Shown: positions 1-6,773 of the stretch, piece after piece
Layout of the letters: the number at the start of each line of letters is the position of its first letter
How positions within the stretch are numbered: position 1 is the stretch's first letter
NCBI GenBank assembly: GCA_023229065.1
Contig: JALNZZ010000031.1
Coordinates: 1-17,723 of the forward strand
Source of the DNA: Porticoccaceae bacterium
GTDB taxonomy: Bacteria > Pseudomonadota > Gammaproteobacteria > Pseudomonadales > Porticoccaceae
DNA: 17,723 bases
Reading direction: 5' to 3'
The notes under the pieces: generated by a model
Database searches by the model: none
What the model saw: only the letters and a program-made list of their open reading frames with translations
Told to the model about the DNA's origin: nothing
Translations under genes and position numbers: made by a program

Positions 1-174
1 GGACCGCCGACGCACGGCACCTGTGAGCAGCCGCGATGCCGAAAAAGGCCCTGACCTGCGGAAACGCTCGAATCGAACGGGCGTTCGACCCCAGGGGGAG
101 GCCCCCACACCCCGACCCCCGCCCCCTCTCAGGGCATAGGCGAGCGTGTGTGTCACCCAGAGGTAGGGGGATAG
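1..174. other. Non-coding left region, possible packaging-end flank
   Basis: No convincing gene lies here. An open frame from 36 to 218 has no ribosome binding site, a composition unlike a phage protein, and overlaps the HNH gene. The stretch holds a 16-base palindrome (73-88), a GGGGG/CCCCC hairpin with a 3-base loop (94-106) and C-rich runs (102-126). In many actinobacterial phages the region just left of HNH and terminase genes carries the cohesive end and terminase binding sites. That role is inferred from position; I cannot identify a cos overhang. Confidence 0.4.
73..88. repeat. Palindrome with 7-base arms (TCGAACG-GG-CGTTCGA)
   Basis: The arms at 73-79 and 82-88 are perfect reverse complements separated by GG. 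The site lies about 90 bases before the HNH start, in non-coding sequence. It could be a protein binding site (terminase, HNH nuclease or a repressor) or an RNA hairpin. Nothing in the sequence decides between these. Confidence 0.45.
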
Positions 175-507
175 GTGCCGTTCTCGTCATCAACGATCCG
201 TGCTCGTCGGCGGGCTGAGGTTCGTCGGCGCGATGGGGACGCTCCGTGCGCGTTGCAGATCACGGCTGATTGTCAGGCGTTCGGCGGCCTGATTGATTAC
301 GAGGCTCGGCCGCCGCACCCTCGGTCGTTTGAGGTCGACCACGTCGTGTCTTCCGATGAGGCTTTGCGGATGGGCTGGTCGGAGGATGAGGCGGACGCCT
401 TGGATAACTGCCAGGCGGTATGTCGGCAGTGTAATCGTGAGAAGTCTTCCGGGGGGCGGCAGTTGACGCCGATACGTCCGTCGTATGTGAATCCACGCTT
501 CATCTGA
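175..507 (+). CDS. HNH endonuclease
   Basis: This 110-residue protein looks like a small HNH nuclease of the kind encoded beside phage terminases, where such enzymes can assist cutting of packaged DNA. The core is visible: VDHVV with Asp55-His56, then Asn78 in DNCQAVCRQCNREK, with Asn87 as a candidate third HNH residue. Zinc ligands are likely Cys83 and Cys86, with Cys25 and Cys33 as possible partners. The N-terminus is Arg-rich (residues 9-19), fitting DNA binding. The start is GTG at 175, preceded by a G-rich ribosome binding sequence (GGTAGGGGG, 162-170); no upstream start in frame looks better. It is the first gene of the module and is followed by a structured 69-base gap before the TerS-like gene. 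The nuclease family is secure; involvement in packaging is inferred from position. Confidence 0.88.
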   Translation: MPFSSSTIRARRRAEVRRRDGDAPCALQITADCQAFGGLIDYEARPPHPRSFEVDHVVSSDEALRMGWSEDEADALDNCQAVCRQCNREKSSGGRQLTPIRPSYVNPRFI

Positions 508-511
508 TCTT

Positions 512-569
512 GCGCCCACTCCTGGGCCGCGTTACGCCGACGCTGGGCGGTAAACCAGCGGCTAGGAGG
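512..569 (+). promoter_or_regulatory. Two-hairpin leader element, copy 1 (before TerS-like gene)
   Basis: The gap between the HNH and TerS-like genes folds into two hairpins. P1 is at 512-530, with CTCC tetraloop 519-522 and one bulged C at 528. A 10-base linker GTTACGCCGA (531-540) follows. P2 is at 541-560: CGCTGG, loop GCGGTAAA, CCAGCG, with a perfect 6-bp stem. Three bases later comes a strong ribosome binding site, AGGAGG (564-569), seven bases before ATG 577. The same architecture, linker and loop recur at 4594-4649. A cis-acting RNA controlling translation is the simplest reading; its ligand or binding protein is unknown. Confidence 0.65.
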
Positions 570-576
570 ATGGCCG

Positions 577-834
577 ATGGCCGAGTATGTGACCTTGAAT
601 GAGGCGATGGAGGCCAACGACGAGCTGGCCGAGGCGCAGATCCGCTATCGGCTCCTCGCGGAGGCGTTTGAAGCCAACCCGCAGCTCCGTTCGCAGCTGA
701 ACGCTCAGCTTGAGCGGGCGAAGGCGGAAATTGCTCGACTGCGGGCTCTTTCGCCGAAGTCGGGCGAGGCGGATCCGGTGAGTGCCGGCAAGGTGGTTGC
801 GTTCGATGCCGAACGCTTCCGCAAGTCGGGCTAA
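577..834 (+). CDS. Putative terminase small subunit (short, TerS-like)
   Basis: This 85-residue acidic protein is predicted to be almost all helical. Residues 1-60 are rich in Ala, Glu, Leu and Arg with coiled-coil character (from LNEAMEANDEL to LERAKAEIARLRAL), followed by a flexible stretch and a C-terminal KVVAFDAERFRKSG. The start is ATG 577, seven bases after AGGAGG at 564-569; an out-of-frame ATG at 570 is too close. It overlaps the terminase large subunit gene. The call rests mainly on position between HNH and TerL. No helix-turn-helix DNA binding domain is evident and the protein is shorter than usual small subunits. It may be a reduced TerS or another packaging cofactor. Confidence 0.5.
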   Translation: MAEYVTLNEAMEANDELAEAQIRYRLLAEAFEANPQLRSQLNAQLERAKAEIARLRALSPKSGEADPVSAGKVVAFDAERFRKSG

Positions 835-2320
835 CCCTGCTGCACTCGTTGACGCCGCCCGCCACTGTGTAATCCCGAACGACATCGCATTCACTCGCTA
901 CGGCGAGTTGATCGCCCCAGAGCTTCCGGGCATGGGCGTTGTGCTCGACCGGTGGCAGGAAGACATCTGGTACGCCGCTCTCGGGTTGCGGGAGGACGGT
1001 TCGCTCGCCTGCGATGTCATGGGCGTGACGTTGAGCATTGGGCGTCAGGTCGGGAAGACGTGGGGCATCATGGTCGGCCTGATCGCGATTTGTCTTGCGC
1101 GGCCGGGGACGCTGGCGGTGTGGTCGTCGCACCATGACCGAACGTCGTCGCAGACGTTGGACAAGATCGCTGGGATTGTGGAGAAGCCTGCGATTCGGCC
1201 GAAGATGCGCGCGCAGCATCCGGTGGTGATGACCGACGACAATCGGGGCGTTCACTTCGCCAACGGGTCGAAGATTTTGTTCGGTGCCCGCTCGGCCGGC
1301 TTCGGCCGAGGGTTCTCTGAGGTTGACATTCAGGTGTATGACGAGTGTCAGAACCTGAAGGAGTCGGCGCTGACGGACATGTTGGCGGCGATGAACGTCT
1401 CAGATCTCGGCCTGGCGTTCTTCATGGGCACTCCTCCGCGTCCCCAGGAGGTTGCGCTCGGCGTTCATGACGCGTTCAAGCGTCGTCGCGACCGGGCGCT
1501 TGACCCCAAGAAGCGGCGGCCGTTCAAGGGTGTCTATGTGGAGTTCTCCCCATCGCGGCCGGAGGATGTCGTGGCTGACATTGACGCGCCGGGATTCTGG
1601 GGGATGTTGTCGGAGGTGAACCCTGCCTTCGGGTTTCGGGTGGGGAAGTCCGCGATTGAGCGGCTTGTGGAGAACATGTCACCCGAGGATGTCTTGCGGG
1701 AAGTGTTCGGCATCTGGGACAAGACCAACGAAACTCTCGCGGTCGTCCCCAAGGACGATTGGAATCGGCTCACCGCGGACCTGGACGCACTGCCGGCGGT
1801 GGCTTCGTTCGGAATCAACGCCACCCGTTCGGGGTGGTACTGGATCAATGCTTGTTGGTGCGAGGGAGAGTCCGCGCACGTCGAAATTGCACTTGGCACA
1901 CAGTCGGAGGTGGAGGCGATGAACTTTCTGTCCATGCACGCCACCAAAAGGACGCCGATCAAGCACGATTCGACGGGGGCGGCCAAGGCGCTCGGCGAGA
2001 AGCTCAAGCAGCGCGGATTCAAGGCGTCGGCGTACACGCAGAATGAGGCCAGTGCCGGGAATCCGCTGTGGCTCAGTCTTGCCGAGCAGAAGCGGCTGAC
2101 GCACGACGGCAACCCTGATCTCGAGTTGGCGGTGCGAGGGTCGCGTCGGCAGGACCGCGCCTCGGGGGGTTGGATGCTGGTTCCGCGGTCGGCCTCGTTT
2201 GATATCGGGCCTGCCATTGCGATGTCGGCGGCTGTCTATGCGGCGATGACGACCCGTCGGCCCTCGGGCAAGGGTCGCGCGGTGTCGGGTCGTGCGCGTC
2301 GAGCTGGGGCGGAACGTTGA
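806..2320 (+). CDS. terL: Terminase large subunit (packaging ATPase and nuclease)
   Basis: TerL is the motor that pumps phage DNA into the procapsid and cuts it. Numbering from ATG 806 (504 residues), the ATPase shows a Walker A of the form GRQVGKT at residues 79-85, a Walker B ending VYDE at Asp179-Glu180, and a coupling segment FFMGTPP near residue 221. The C-terminal RNase H-like nuclease keeps Asp388 (IKHDSTG) and Asp466 (SFDIGP). At the site of the usual first catalytic Asp there is Asn338 (FGINATRS), which is odd. I chose ATG 806 because AAGGTGG lies nine bases upstream (790-796). An in-frame GTG at 782 would add eight residues and has a poorer ribosome binding site. The gene overlaps the TerS-like gene upstream, and its stop codon overlaps the portal start. 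Confidence 0.93.
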   Translation: MPNASASRANPAALVDAARHCVIPNDIAFTRYGELIAPELPGMGVVLDRWQEDIWYAALGLREDGSLACDVMGVTLSIGRQVGKTWGIMVGLIAICLARPGTLAVWSSHHDRTSSQTLDKIAGIVEKPAIRPKMRAQHPVVMTDDNRGVHFANGSKILFGARSAGFGRGFSEVDIQVYDECQNLKESALTDMLAAMNVSDLGLAFFMGTPPRPQEVALGVHDAFKRRRDRALDPKKRRPFKGVYVEFSPSRPEDVVADIDAPGFWGMLSEVNPAFGFRVGKSAIERLVENMSPEDVLREVFGIWDKTNETLAVVPKDDWNRLTADLDALPAVASFGINATRSGWYWINACWCEGESAHVEIALGTQSEVEAMNFLSMHATKRTPIKHDSTGAAKALGEKLKQRGFKASAYTQNEASAGNPLWLSLAEQKRLTHDGNPDLELAVRGSRRQDRASGGWMLVPRSASFDIGPAIAMSAAVYAAMTTRRPSGKGRAVSGRARRAGAER

Positions 2321-3753
2321 GTCTCCCCGCTGCTAAGTCGGTGCGCCTACCGGGTGTGTCGGACGATGAGAATGCTCTGATCAACGGGCTTCTGGCTGAG
2401 ATCGACAATCTGCGGATGAAGAATCTGCTGCGAACTTCGTACTACGAGAACAAGCGGACGATTCAGTATGTCGGGACGTTGATCCCTCCGCAGTACCTCA
2501 ACCTCGGACTGATTCTCGGATGGACCGGCAAGGCGGTCGATGCACTCGCGCGGCGCTGCAATCTCGATGGATTCGTGTGGCCCGACGGCGAACTGGACGA
2601 CATCGGCGGCGAGGACGTGGTGAAGGACAACCACCTCCTGTCGGAGATTGACGGCGCGATTGTCGCGGCGATGCAGCACGGCCCAGCGTTCCTGGTGAAC
2701 ACCAGAGGTGAGGGCGATGAGCCGGAAGCGCTGATTCACGTCAAGGATGCGACGGAGGCAACTGGGGACTGGAATCGTCGTCGCCGCCATCTTGACAATC
2801 TGCTTTCGGTGATCGACAAAGACGAGGACGGTCGCGTCCTGTCCATGGTGCTGTATCTCCACAACGAGACCATTACTGCTCAGCGGGATAAGGCAACGCT
2901 GAGGTGGCAGGTTGAGCGCAACGAGCATGTGTATGGCGTTCCCGCTGAGGTGCTGCCGTACAAGCCGGCGCCGAAGCGGCCTTTCGGCCAGTCCCGCATC
3001 ACGAAGCCGATGATGGGCCTTCAGGATGCGGCCACGCGCGAGCTGGCCCGCCGCGAGGGTCACATGGATGTGTTCTCCTACCCGGAGTTCTGGCTTCTGG
3101 GTGCGGACGAGTCGGCGCTGACGAACTCGGACGGGACCAGGAAGGCTGTTTGGCAGGCACGCCTGGGCCGCATCAGAGGGTTGCCCGATGACGCTGACGC
3201 TGATCCGCAGAACGCGCGGGCAGATGTGAAGCACTTCCCGGCGGCGAGCCCTGACGCGCACTGGTCGGACATCAACGGCCTGGCGAAGCTGTTCGCGCGT
3301 GAGGCATCGCTGCCGGATACGGCGGTCGCTATTTCAGGGCTGGCCAATCCCACGTCTGCAGAGTCCTACGACGCCTCGCAGTACGAGTTGATCGCCGAGG
3401 CTGAGGGCGCGGTGGACGACTTCACCCCGGCGGTGAACCGGTCGTATGTGCGGGCTCTTGCGATGCTGAACCGGATTGCCATCGACGAGATTCCGCGCGA
3501 GTGGAAGTCGATCGACTCGCAGTGGCGGGATCCGCGCTACCAGTCCCGGTCAGCGATGGCCGATGCCGGAATGAAGCAGATCTCGGCGGTGCCGTGGCTC
3601 GCCGAGTCTGAGGTTGGACTCGAACTGCTGGGATTAACCCCCCAGCAGGCGAAGCGGGCGATGGCCGATAAGCGTCGGGGAACAGTCAACTTGATCGCGC
3701 CAGCTCTGAGCAGGCTGGTCGCCGGGGCTGGCGGTGACGGTCAAGGCGCCTGA
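2317..3753 (+). CDS. Portal protein (SPP1 Gp6-like family)
   Basis: This 478-residue protein forms the dodecameric ring at one capsid vertex through which DNA enters and leaves. The N-terminal part (LLRTSYYENKRTI, then a hydrophobic GLILGWTGKAVDALARRC segment, about residues 30-85) and the C-terminal helical region match the actinophage portal style of the SPP1 Gp6-like family. Length is typical. The start is TTG 2317, whose last two bases begin the TGA of terL (TTGA overlap). In-frame GTG codons at 2341 and 2356 are alternatives. It overlaps the MuF-like gene by 20 bases. Order TerL, portal, MuF is standard, which raises confidence. Confidence 0.92.
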   Translation: MSLPAAKSVRLPGVSDDENALINGLLAEIDNLRMKNLLRTSYYENKRTIQYVGTLIPPQYLNLGLILGWTGKAVDALARRCNLDGFVWPDGELDDIGGEDVVKDNHLLSEIDGAIVAAMQHGPAFLVNTRGEGDEPEALIHVKDATEATGDWNRRRRHLDNLLSVIDKDEDGRVLSMVLYLHNETITAQRDKATLRWQVERNEHVYGVPAEVLPYKPAPKRPFGQSRITKPMMGLQDAATRELARREGHMDVFSYPEFWLLGADESALTNSDGTRKAVWQARLGRIRGLPDDADADPQNARADVKHFPAASPDAHWSDINGLAKLFAREASLPDTAVAISGLANPTSAESYDASQYELIAEAEGAVDDFTPAVNRSYVRALAMLNRIAIDEIPREWKSIDSQWRDPRYQSRSAMADAGMKQISAVPWLAESEVGLELLGLTPQQAKRAMADKRRGTVNLIAPALSRLVAGAGGDGQGA

Positions 3754-4576
3754 GCGTCGGGCATTGCTCGGCGAGTTGGCGCGACTGGTCGCGGGTGATA
3801 TGGCCGCACTGTGGGCCGCGACTTCCGCGCTGGATAACGTCGAGTTCGCTGCCTATATCGCCGCGGCTTACCCGGATGTGGTGGACCCGTATGTGTCTGC
3901 GGCAGCCATGCTGGCGGCCAGCTGGTTCGAGGAATCAGATCCAGACTCGTCGTACATCGCCGAACTCGCCGATCCATTGCCACGGGAACGTTTGCAGTCG
4001 ACAGCGCAGTGGGCTCTCGCCGCCGACGGCCAGAAAGCGCTGGACCGCTTCAAAGGCGCCTCTCAGCGGGCAGTGTTCGACGGCGCCCGCGAAACCACAA
4101 TGCTGAACGTCGACTTGGAGCCCGGAACCCGATGGGCACGTGAAGCGCGCCCCAATGCCTGCGCCTTCTGTCGAATGATGGCAACAAGGGGGGCGGTGTA
4201 CCGCACAGAGCGGGACGCCCTGCGCGTTTCAGGCCGAAGCGCAGACCTCTCCATTTCCGACCGGCGCATGAGAGCTTCCGGGCTGGCGACAACCGATGAA
4301 CTTCTGGCCCGCCGCATGGGTCAAACCACTTACGCCATTGGGAAGCGCAAGGGGCAGAGAAAGACTCGATCACAGCGCGGCAGCCAGGCGCTCGGCGACA
4401 AGTATCACGACGACTGCTATTGCATTGCGGTCGAGATTCGCACCGGCTACTACGAACCACCCGAGTATGCGATGGGGTGGGAGATCGAATATCAGAAGGC
4501 GCGCGAGATTGCCGGCTCGGGGGAGCCGAAGAAGATCCTCGCTGAATGGCGGTCGCTCGACGGCGTAAGCCGTTAG
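3734..4576 (+). CDS. MuF-like minor capsid protein
   Basis: This 280-residue protein sits between portal and scaffold, where phages of this type encode MuF or VG15-like minor head proteins that are packed with the portal. The N-terminal half is helical and Ala-rich. The C-terminal half carries a Cys/His cluster: Cys143 and Cys146 (ACAFCRMM) with His225, Cys228 and Cys230 (HDDCYC), likely a zinc site and a hallmark of these proteins. Between them is a basic linker (KRKGQRKTRSQRG). The start is GTG 3734 inside the portal gene; the 20-base overlap suggests coupled translation. No attached ADP-ribosyltransferase or protease domain is visible. It ends 78 bases before scaffold, a gap filled by a two-hairpin element. 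Confidence 0.8.
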   Translation: MTVKAPERRALLGELARLVAGDMAALWAATSALDNVEFAAYIAAAYPDVVDPYVSAAAMLAASWFEESDPDSSYIAELADPLPRERLQSTAQWALAADGQKALDRFKGASQRAVFDGARETTMLNVDLEPGTRWAREARPNACAFCRMMATRGAVYRTERDALRVSGRSADLSISDRRMRASGLATTDELLARRMGQTTYAIGKRKGQRKTRSQRGSQALGDKYHDDCYCIAVEIRTGYYEPPEYAMGWEIEYQKAREIAGSGEPKKILAEWRSLDGVSR

Positions 4577-4593
4577 GGCCCCAACTCGAACTT

Positions 4594-4649
4594 CCCGTCA
4601 CACGACGGGGTTACGCCCACGTCCGGCGGTCAACGGACGGACCAGGAGG
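4594..4649 (+). promoter_or_regulatory. Two-hairpin leader element, copy 2 (before scaffold gene)
   Basis: P1 at 4594-4609 is CCCGTC-ACAC-GACGGG, a perfect 6-bp stem with tetraloop. The 10-base linker GTTACGCCCA (4610-4619) differs by one base from copy 1. P2 at 4620-4639 is CGTCCG, loop GCGGTCAA, CGGACG. Four bases later comes AGGAGG (4644-4649), five bases before ATG 4655. Compared with the copy at 512-569, three P2 base pairs change on both sides so that pairing is kept. P1 has a different sequence but the same shape and position. This argues for a functional RNA controlling scaffold and perhaps capsid expression. Confidence 0.68.
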
Positions 4650-4654
4650 GAAGC

Positions 4655-5200
4655 ATGTCCGAAGAAGCAACCGATACGGCAGAAGCCCAGGGCGGAAGCA
4701 CCACCAGCGGAGAGACGCCCGCCGCGGACGAGTTCAAGCCGATCACTTCGCAGCAGGAGTTGAACGCTGCGTTGAAGGAGCGTCTAGACCGAGAACGCGC
4801 GAAGTTCAAGGACTATGGCGACTTGAAGGCGAAGGCCGCCAAGCTCGACGAGATCGAGCAGGCCAACCTTTCCGAGCTCGAAAAGGCGAACGGCCGCATC
4901 ACCACCGCCGAGAAAGAACGGGACGACGCCAAGGCAGAGTCCCTGCGACTGCGCATCGCAGTCACACACGGCATCTCACTTGAAGACGCGGACCTGTTTC
5001 TCACCGGGACCACCGAGGAGACCCTCACCGCCCAGGCGAAGAGGCTCTCAGACCGCACGGCCGAGCAGGCGAATGCCGAGGCCGAGCGCAAGAAGAATCA
5101 CCCGATCGTGTCCAAGGAGGGCACGTCGACCAAGACCGGAACCACCACTGAAGAGGAAGACCGTGCGTTCGCACGGAGCTTCTTCACCGGCGGTTCCTAA
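4655..5200 (+). CDS. Capsid scaffolding protein
   Basis: This 181-residue protein is highly charged and dominated by a long helical coiled-coil region (residues about 30-95, ELNAALKERLDRER to AEKERDDAKAESLRLR). It is flanked by a disordered acidic N-terminus and a polar C-terminal tail ending RAFARSFFTGGS. That composition, and the position directly before major capsid, is typical of scaffolds that guide procapsid assembly and then leave. ATG 4655 has a strong AGGAGG five bases upstream. No protease motif is present, so scaffold loss may not need cleavage by this protein. The gene probably shares a transcript with major capsid, 18 bases downstream. Confidence 0.87.
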   Translation: MSEEATDTAEAQGGSTTSGETPAADEFKPITSQQELNAALKERLDRERAKFKDYGDLKAKAAKLDEIEQANLSELEKANGRITTAEKERDDAKAESLRLRIAVTHGISLEDADLFLTGTTEETLTAQAKRLSDRTAEQANAEAERKKNHPIVSKEGTSTKTGTTTEEEDRAFARSFFTGGS

Positions 5201-5218
5201 CCCGAAAGGAACAGTCCG

Positions 5219-6148
5219 ATGGCCGCACTTGCTACCGGTTCCTTCTCCCTGCCCAAGCACATGGTGCCGGGCGTGTGGCAGAAGGCTCAGGGCCAGTCCG
5301 TACTTGCCCGCTTGTCCACCGCCGACCCCCAGGAGTTCGGCGAACATCAGTACATGACCCTCACCGCCCCGCCCCGCGGGCAGGTCGTCGGTGAAGGCGC
5401 CTCGAAGAGCGAATCGACCGCGCAGTTCGCTCCGGTCACCGCCATCCCCCGCAAGGTGCAAGTCACCCAGCGGTTCAGCCAGGAAGTCAAGTGGGCCGAC
5501 GAGTCCCGCCAGCTCGGCGTCCTGCAGACGATGGCCGACCTGTCGGGTGTCGCCCTCGGCCGTGCGCTCGACCTGATCGCCATCCACGGGATCAACCCCC
5601 TGACCGGCGCCCTGCTGTCCGGTTCGCCGGCCAAGATCCTCGACACGACCAACGTCGTCGAGCTGGCCAGCCCTGGCAAGCCCGATCAGGCCATCGAGGC
5701 CGCCGTCGGGCTGGTACTGGCCGATAACCTGTCGCCGGACGGGGTCGCCATCGACAACAGCTTCGCGTTCGCGCTGGCCACCCAGCGTGACTCGCAGGAC
5801 CGCAAGCTGTACCCGGAGCTGGGCTTCGGGGCGAACGCCACCGCGTTCGCCGGCCTGAACGCGGCGGTGTCCGACACGGTGCGTGGCGGCCCGGAGGCCG
5901 TGACCCCGTCGACCGGCGCCTACGCGACGACCAACCCGAACGTGAAGGCCATCGCTGGCGACTTCTCCGCGTTCCGGTGGGGCGTCCAGGTGAACGTCCC
6001 GCTCGAGCTGATCGAGTACGGCGACCCGGATGGCCTCGGCGACCTGAAGGGGCAGAACCAGATCGCGATCCGCTCCGAGGTCGTCTACGGCATCGGCATC
6101 CTGTCCACGGACGCCTTCGCCGTCGTCGAAGACGCCGACAACTCCTAA
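5219..6148 (+). CDS. Major capsid protein (HK97-like fold)
   Basis: This 309-residue protein is expected to form the icosahedral shell. Length, position after scaffold and content fit HK97-fold capsid proteins of actinophages. The N-terminus is followed by a beta-rich E-loop-like region around residues 40-80 (YMTLTAPPRGQVVGEG, then KSESTAQFAPVTAIPRKVQV), a helical spine region (LQTMADLSGVALGRALDLIAI, about 100-120), and a C-terminal beta-strand segment (IAIRSEVVYGIGIL). There is no N-terminal delta domain, consistent with a separate scaffold gene. ATG 5219 follows GAAAGGA at 5204-5210. Codons end mainly in C, as expected for a highly expressed gene in a high-GC host. Confidence 0.92.
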   Translation: MAALATGSFSLPKHMVPGVWQKAQGQSVLARLSTADPQEFGEHQYMTLTAPPRGQVVGEGASKSESTAQFAPVTAIPRKVQVTQRFSQEVKWADESRQLGVLQTMADLSGVALGRALDLIAIHGINPLTGALLSGSPAKILDTTNVVELASPGKPDQAIEAAVGLVLADNLSPDGVAIDNSFAFALATQRDSQDRKLYPELGFGANATAFAGLNAAVSDTVRGGPEAVTPSTGAYATTNPNVKAIAGDFSAFRWGVQVNVPLELIEYGDPDGLGDLKGQNQIAIRSEVVYGIGILSTDAFAVVEDADNS

Positions 6149-6157
6149 GGGGCACTC

Positions 6158-6298
6158 ATGACTGAGAAGAAGGTCGAGACCGTGACTTTGATCGCCCCGA
6201 ACGGTCACACGGTCTCGGTTGCCGAGTCCAAGAAGGCCGAGCGTCTCGCCGGGGGCTATCGGCTCCCGGAGGGCCGCACGAAGCGGTCAACGAAGTAG
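6158..6298 (+). CDS. Small protein of 46 residues after major capsid
   Basis: ATG 6158 opens a 46-residue frame ending at TAG 6296-6298, with a good ribosome binding site (AAGGGG, about 6147-6152) and only nine bases from the capsid stop. The protein starts MTEKKVETVTLIAPNG, has a central VSVAESKKAERLAGGYRL and a basic tail. Many actinophages carry a similar short protein here, with two short strands followed by a helix and a conserved GYR near the end. Its role is unknown; placement suggests a head accessory or connector factor. Coding is supported by spacing, ribosome binding site and absence of any competing frame. Confidence 0.72.
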   Translation: MTEKKVETVTLIAPNGHTVSVAESKKAERLAGGYRLPEGRTKRSTK

Positions 6299-6317
6299 CT
6301 AGGTGAGGGTGTAGCCC

Positions 6318-6773
6318 GTGGCTGAAATCATCACTACCGATGACCTGCCGGCCGAGGTCGCGTCGAACGCGATGGTTGGCGTGTGGGTCGATGGTGTGAA
6401 TGCTCGCGCGTCACGGGTTGCACCCTGCCTGGCCTCCGATGATCCCGCCCCTTCAGGGGAGCAACTGGCCGAGGCGAAGATGATCCTCATTGGCGCCGTG
6501 GTCCGTTGGTCACAAGCCGGGGCTGGGGCACTGCAGTCGGGAACCATGGGGCCGTTCGGCGTCACTCTGGACACCCGCCAGCGCGTCGGGTTCAACCTAT
6601 GGCCAAGTGAGATCACTCAACTGCAGGACATCTGCCGCAGTGGGTCGGAGTCAAAGGCGTTCGCCGTAGACACCGTGTGCACCGCTGCCCAGCACTCGCC
6701 GATCTGTTCGCTCTACTTCGGTGGAGAATGCTCATGCGGCGCAGATATCGCGGGGCAGCCGATCTATGGCTGA
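6318..6773 (+). CDS. Head-to-tail adaptor
   Basis: This 151-residue protein resembles the adaptor ring proteins that bind below the portal (HK97 gp6 or SPP1 gp15-like). A helical N-terminal half (MAEIITTDDLPAEVA, then EQLAEAKMILIGAVVRW) precedes the TRQRVGFNLWPSEITQLQDIC segment common in actinophage adaptors. The C-terminus is Cys-rich (VCTAAQHSPICSLYFGGECSCG), which is less usual. GTG 6318 is preceded by AGGTGAGGG at 6301-6309. The gene overlaps the next by eight bases (ATGGCTGA). Confidence 0.75.
   Translation: MAEIITTDDLPAEVASNAMVGVWVDGVNARASRVAPCLASDDPAPSGEQLAEAKMILIGAVVRWSQAGAGALQSGTMGPFGVTLDTRQRVGFNLWPSEITQLQDICRSGSESKAFAVDTVCTAAQHSPICSLYFGGECSCGADIAGQPIYG

Noticed and set aside
60..110. 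GTTCGA near 83-88, resembling a tRNA T-arm
   Set aside because: No acceptor, D or anticodon arms can be paired around it; the bases belong to the palindrome at 73-88.
36..218. 60-codon open frame at the left end
   Set aside because: No ribosome binding site, low-complexity Pro/Arg content from C-rich DNA, and overlap with the better supported HNH gene.
5048..6208. 386-codon open frame on the - strand across scaffold and major capsid
   Set aside because: Antisense shadow of high-GC coding sequence; product has skewed Gly/Arg/Asp content and no recognisable domain.
6283..6290. Extra GCGGTCAA, the loop sequence of the two-hairpin element
   Set aside because: No complementary arms flank it, no GTTACGCC upstream, and it is within the 46-residue gene.
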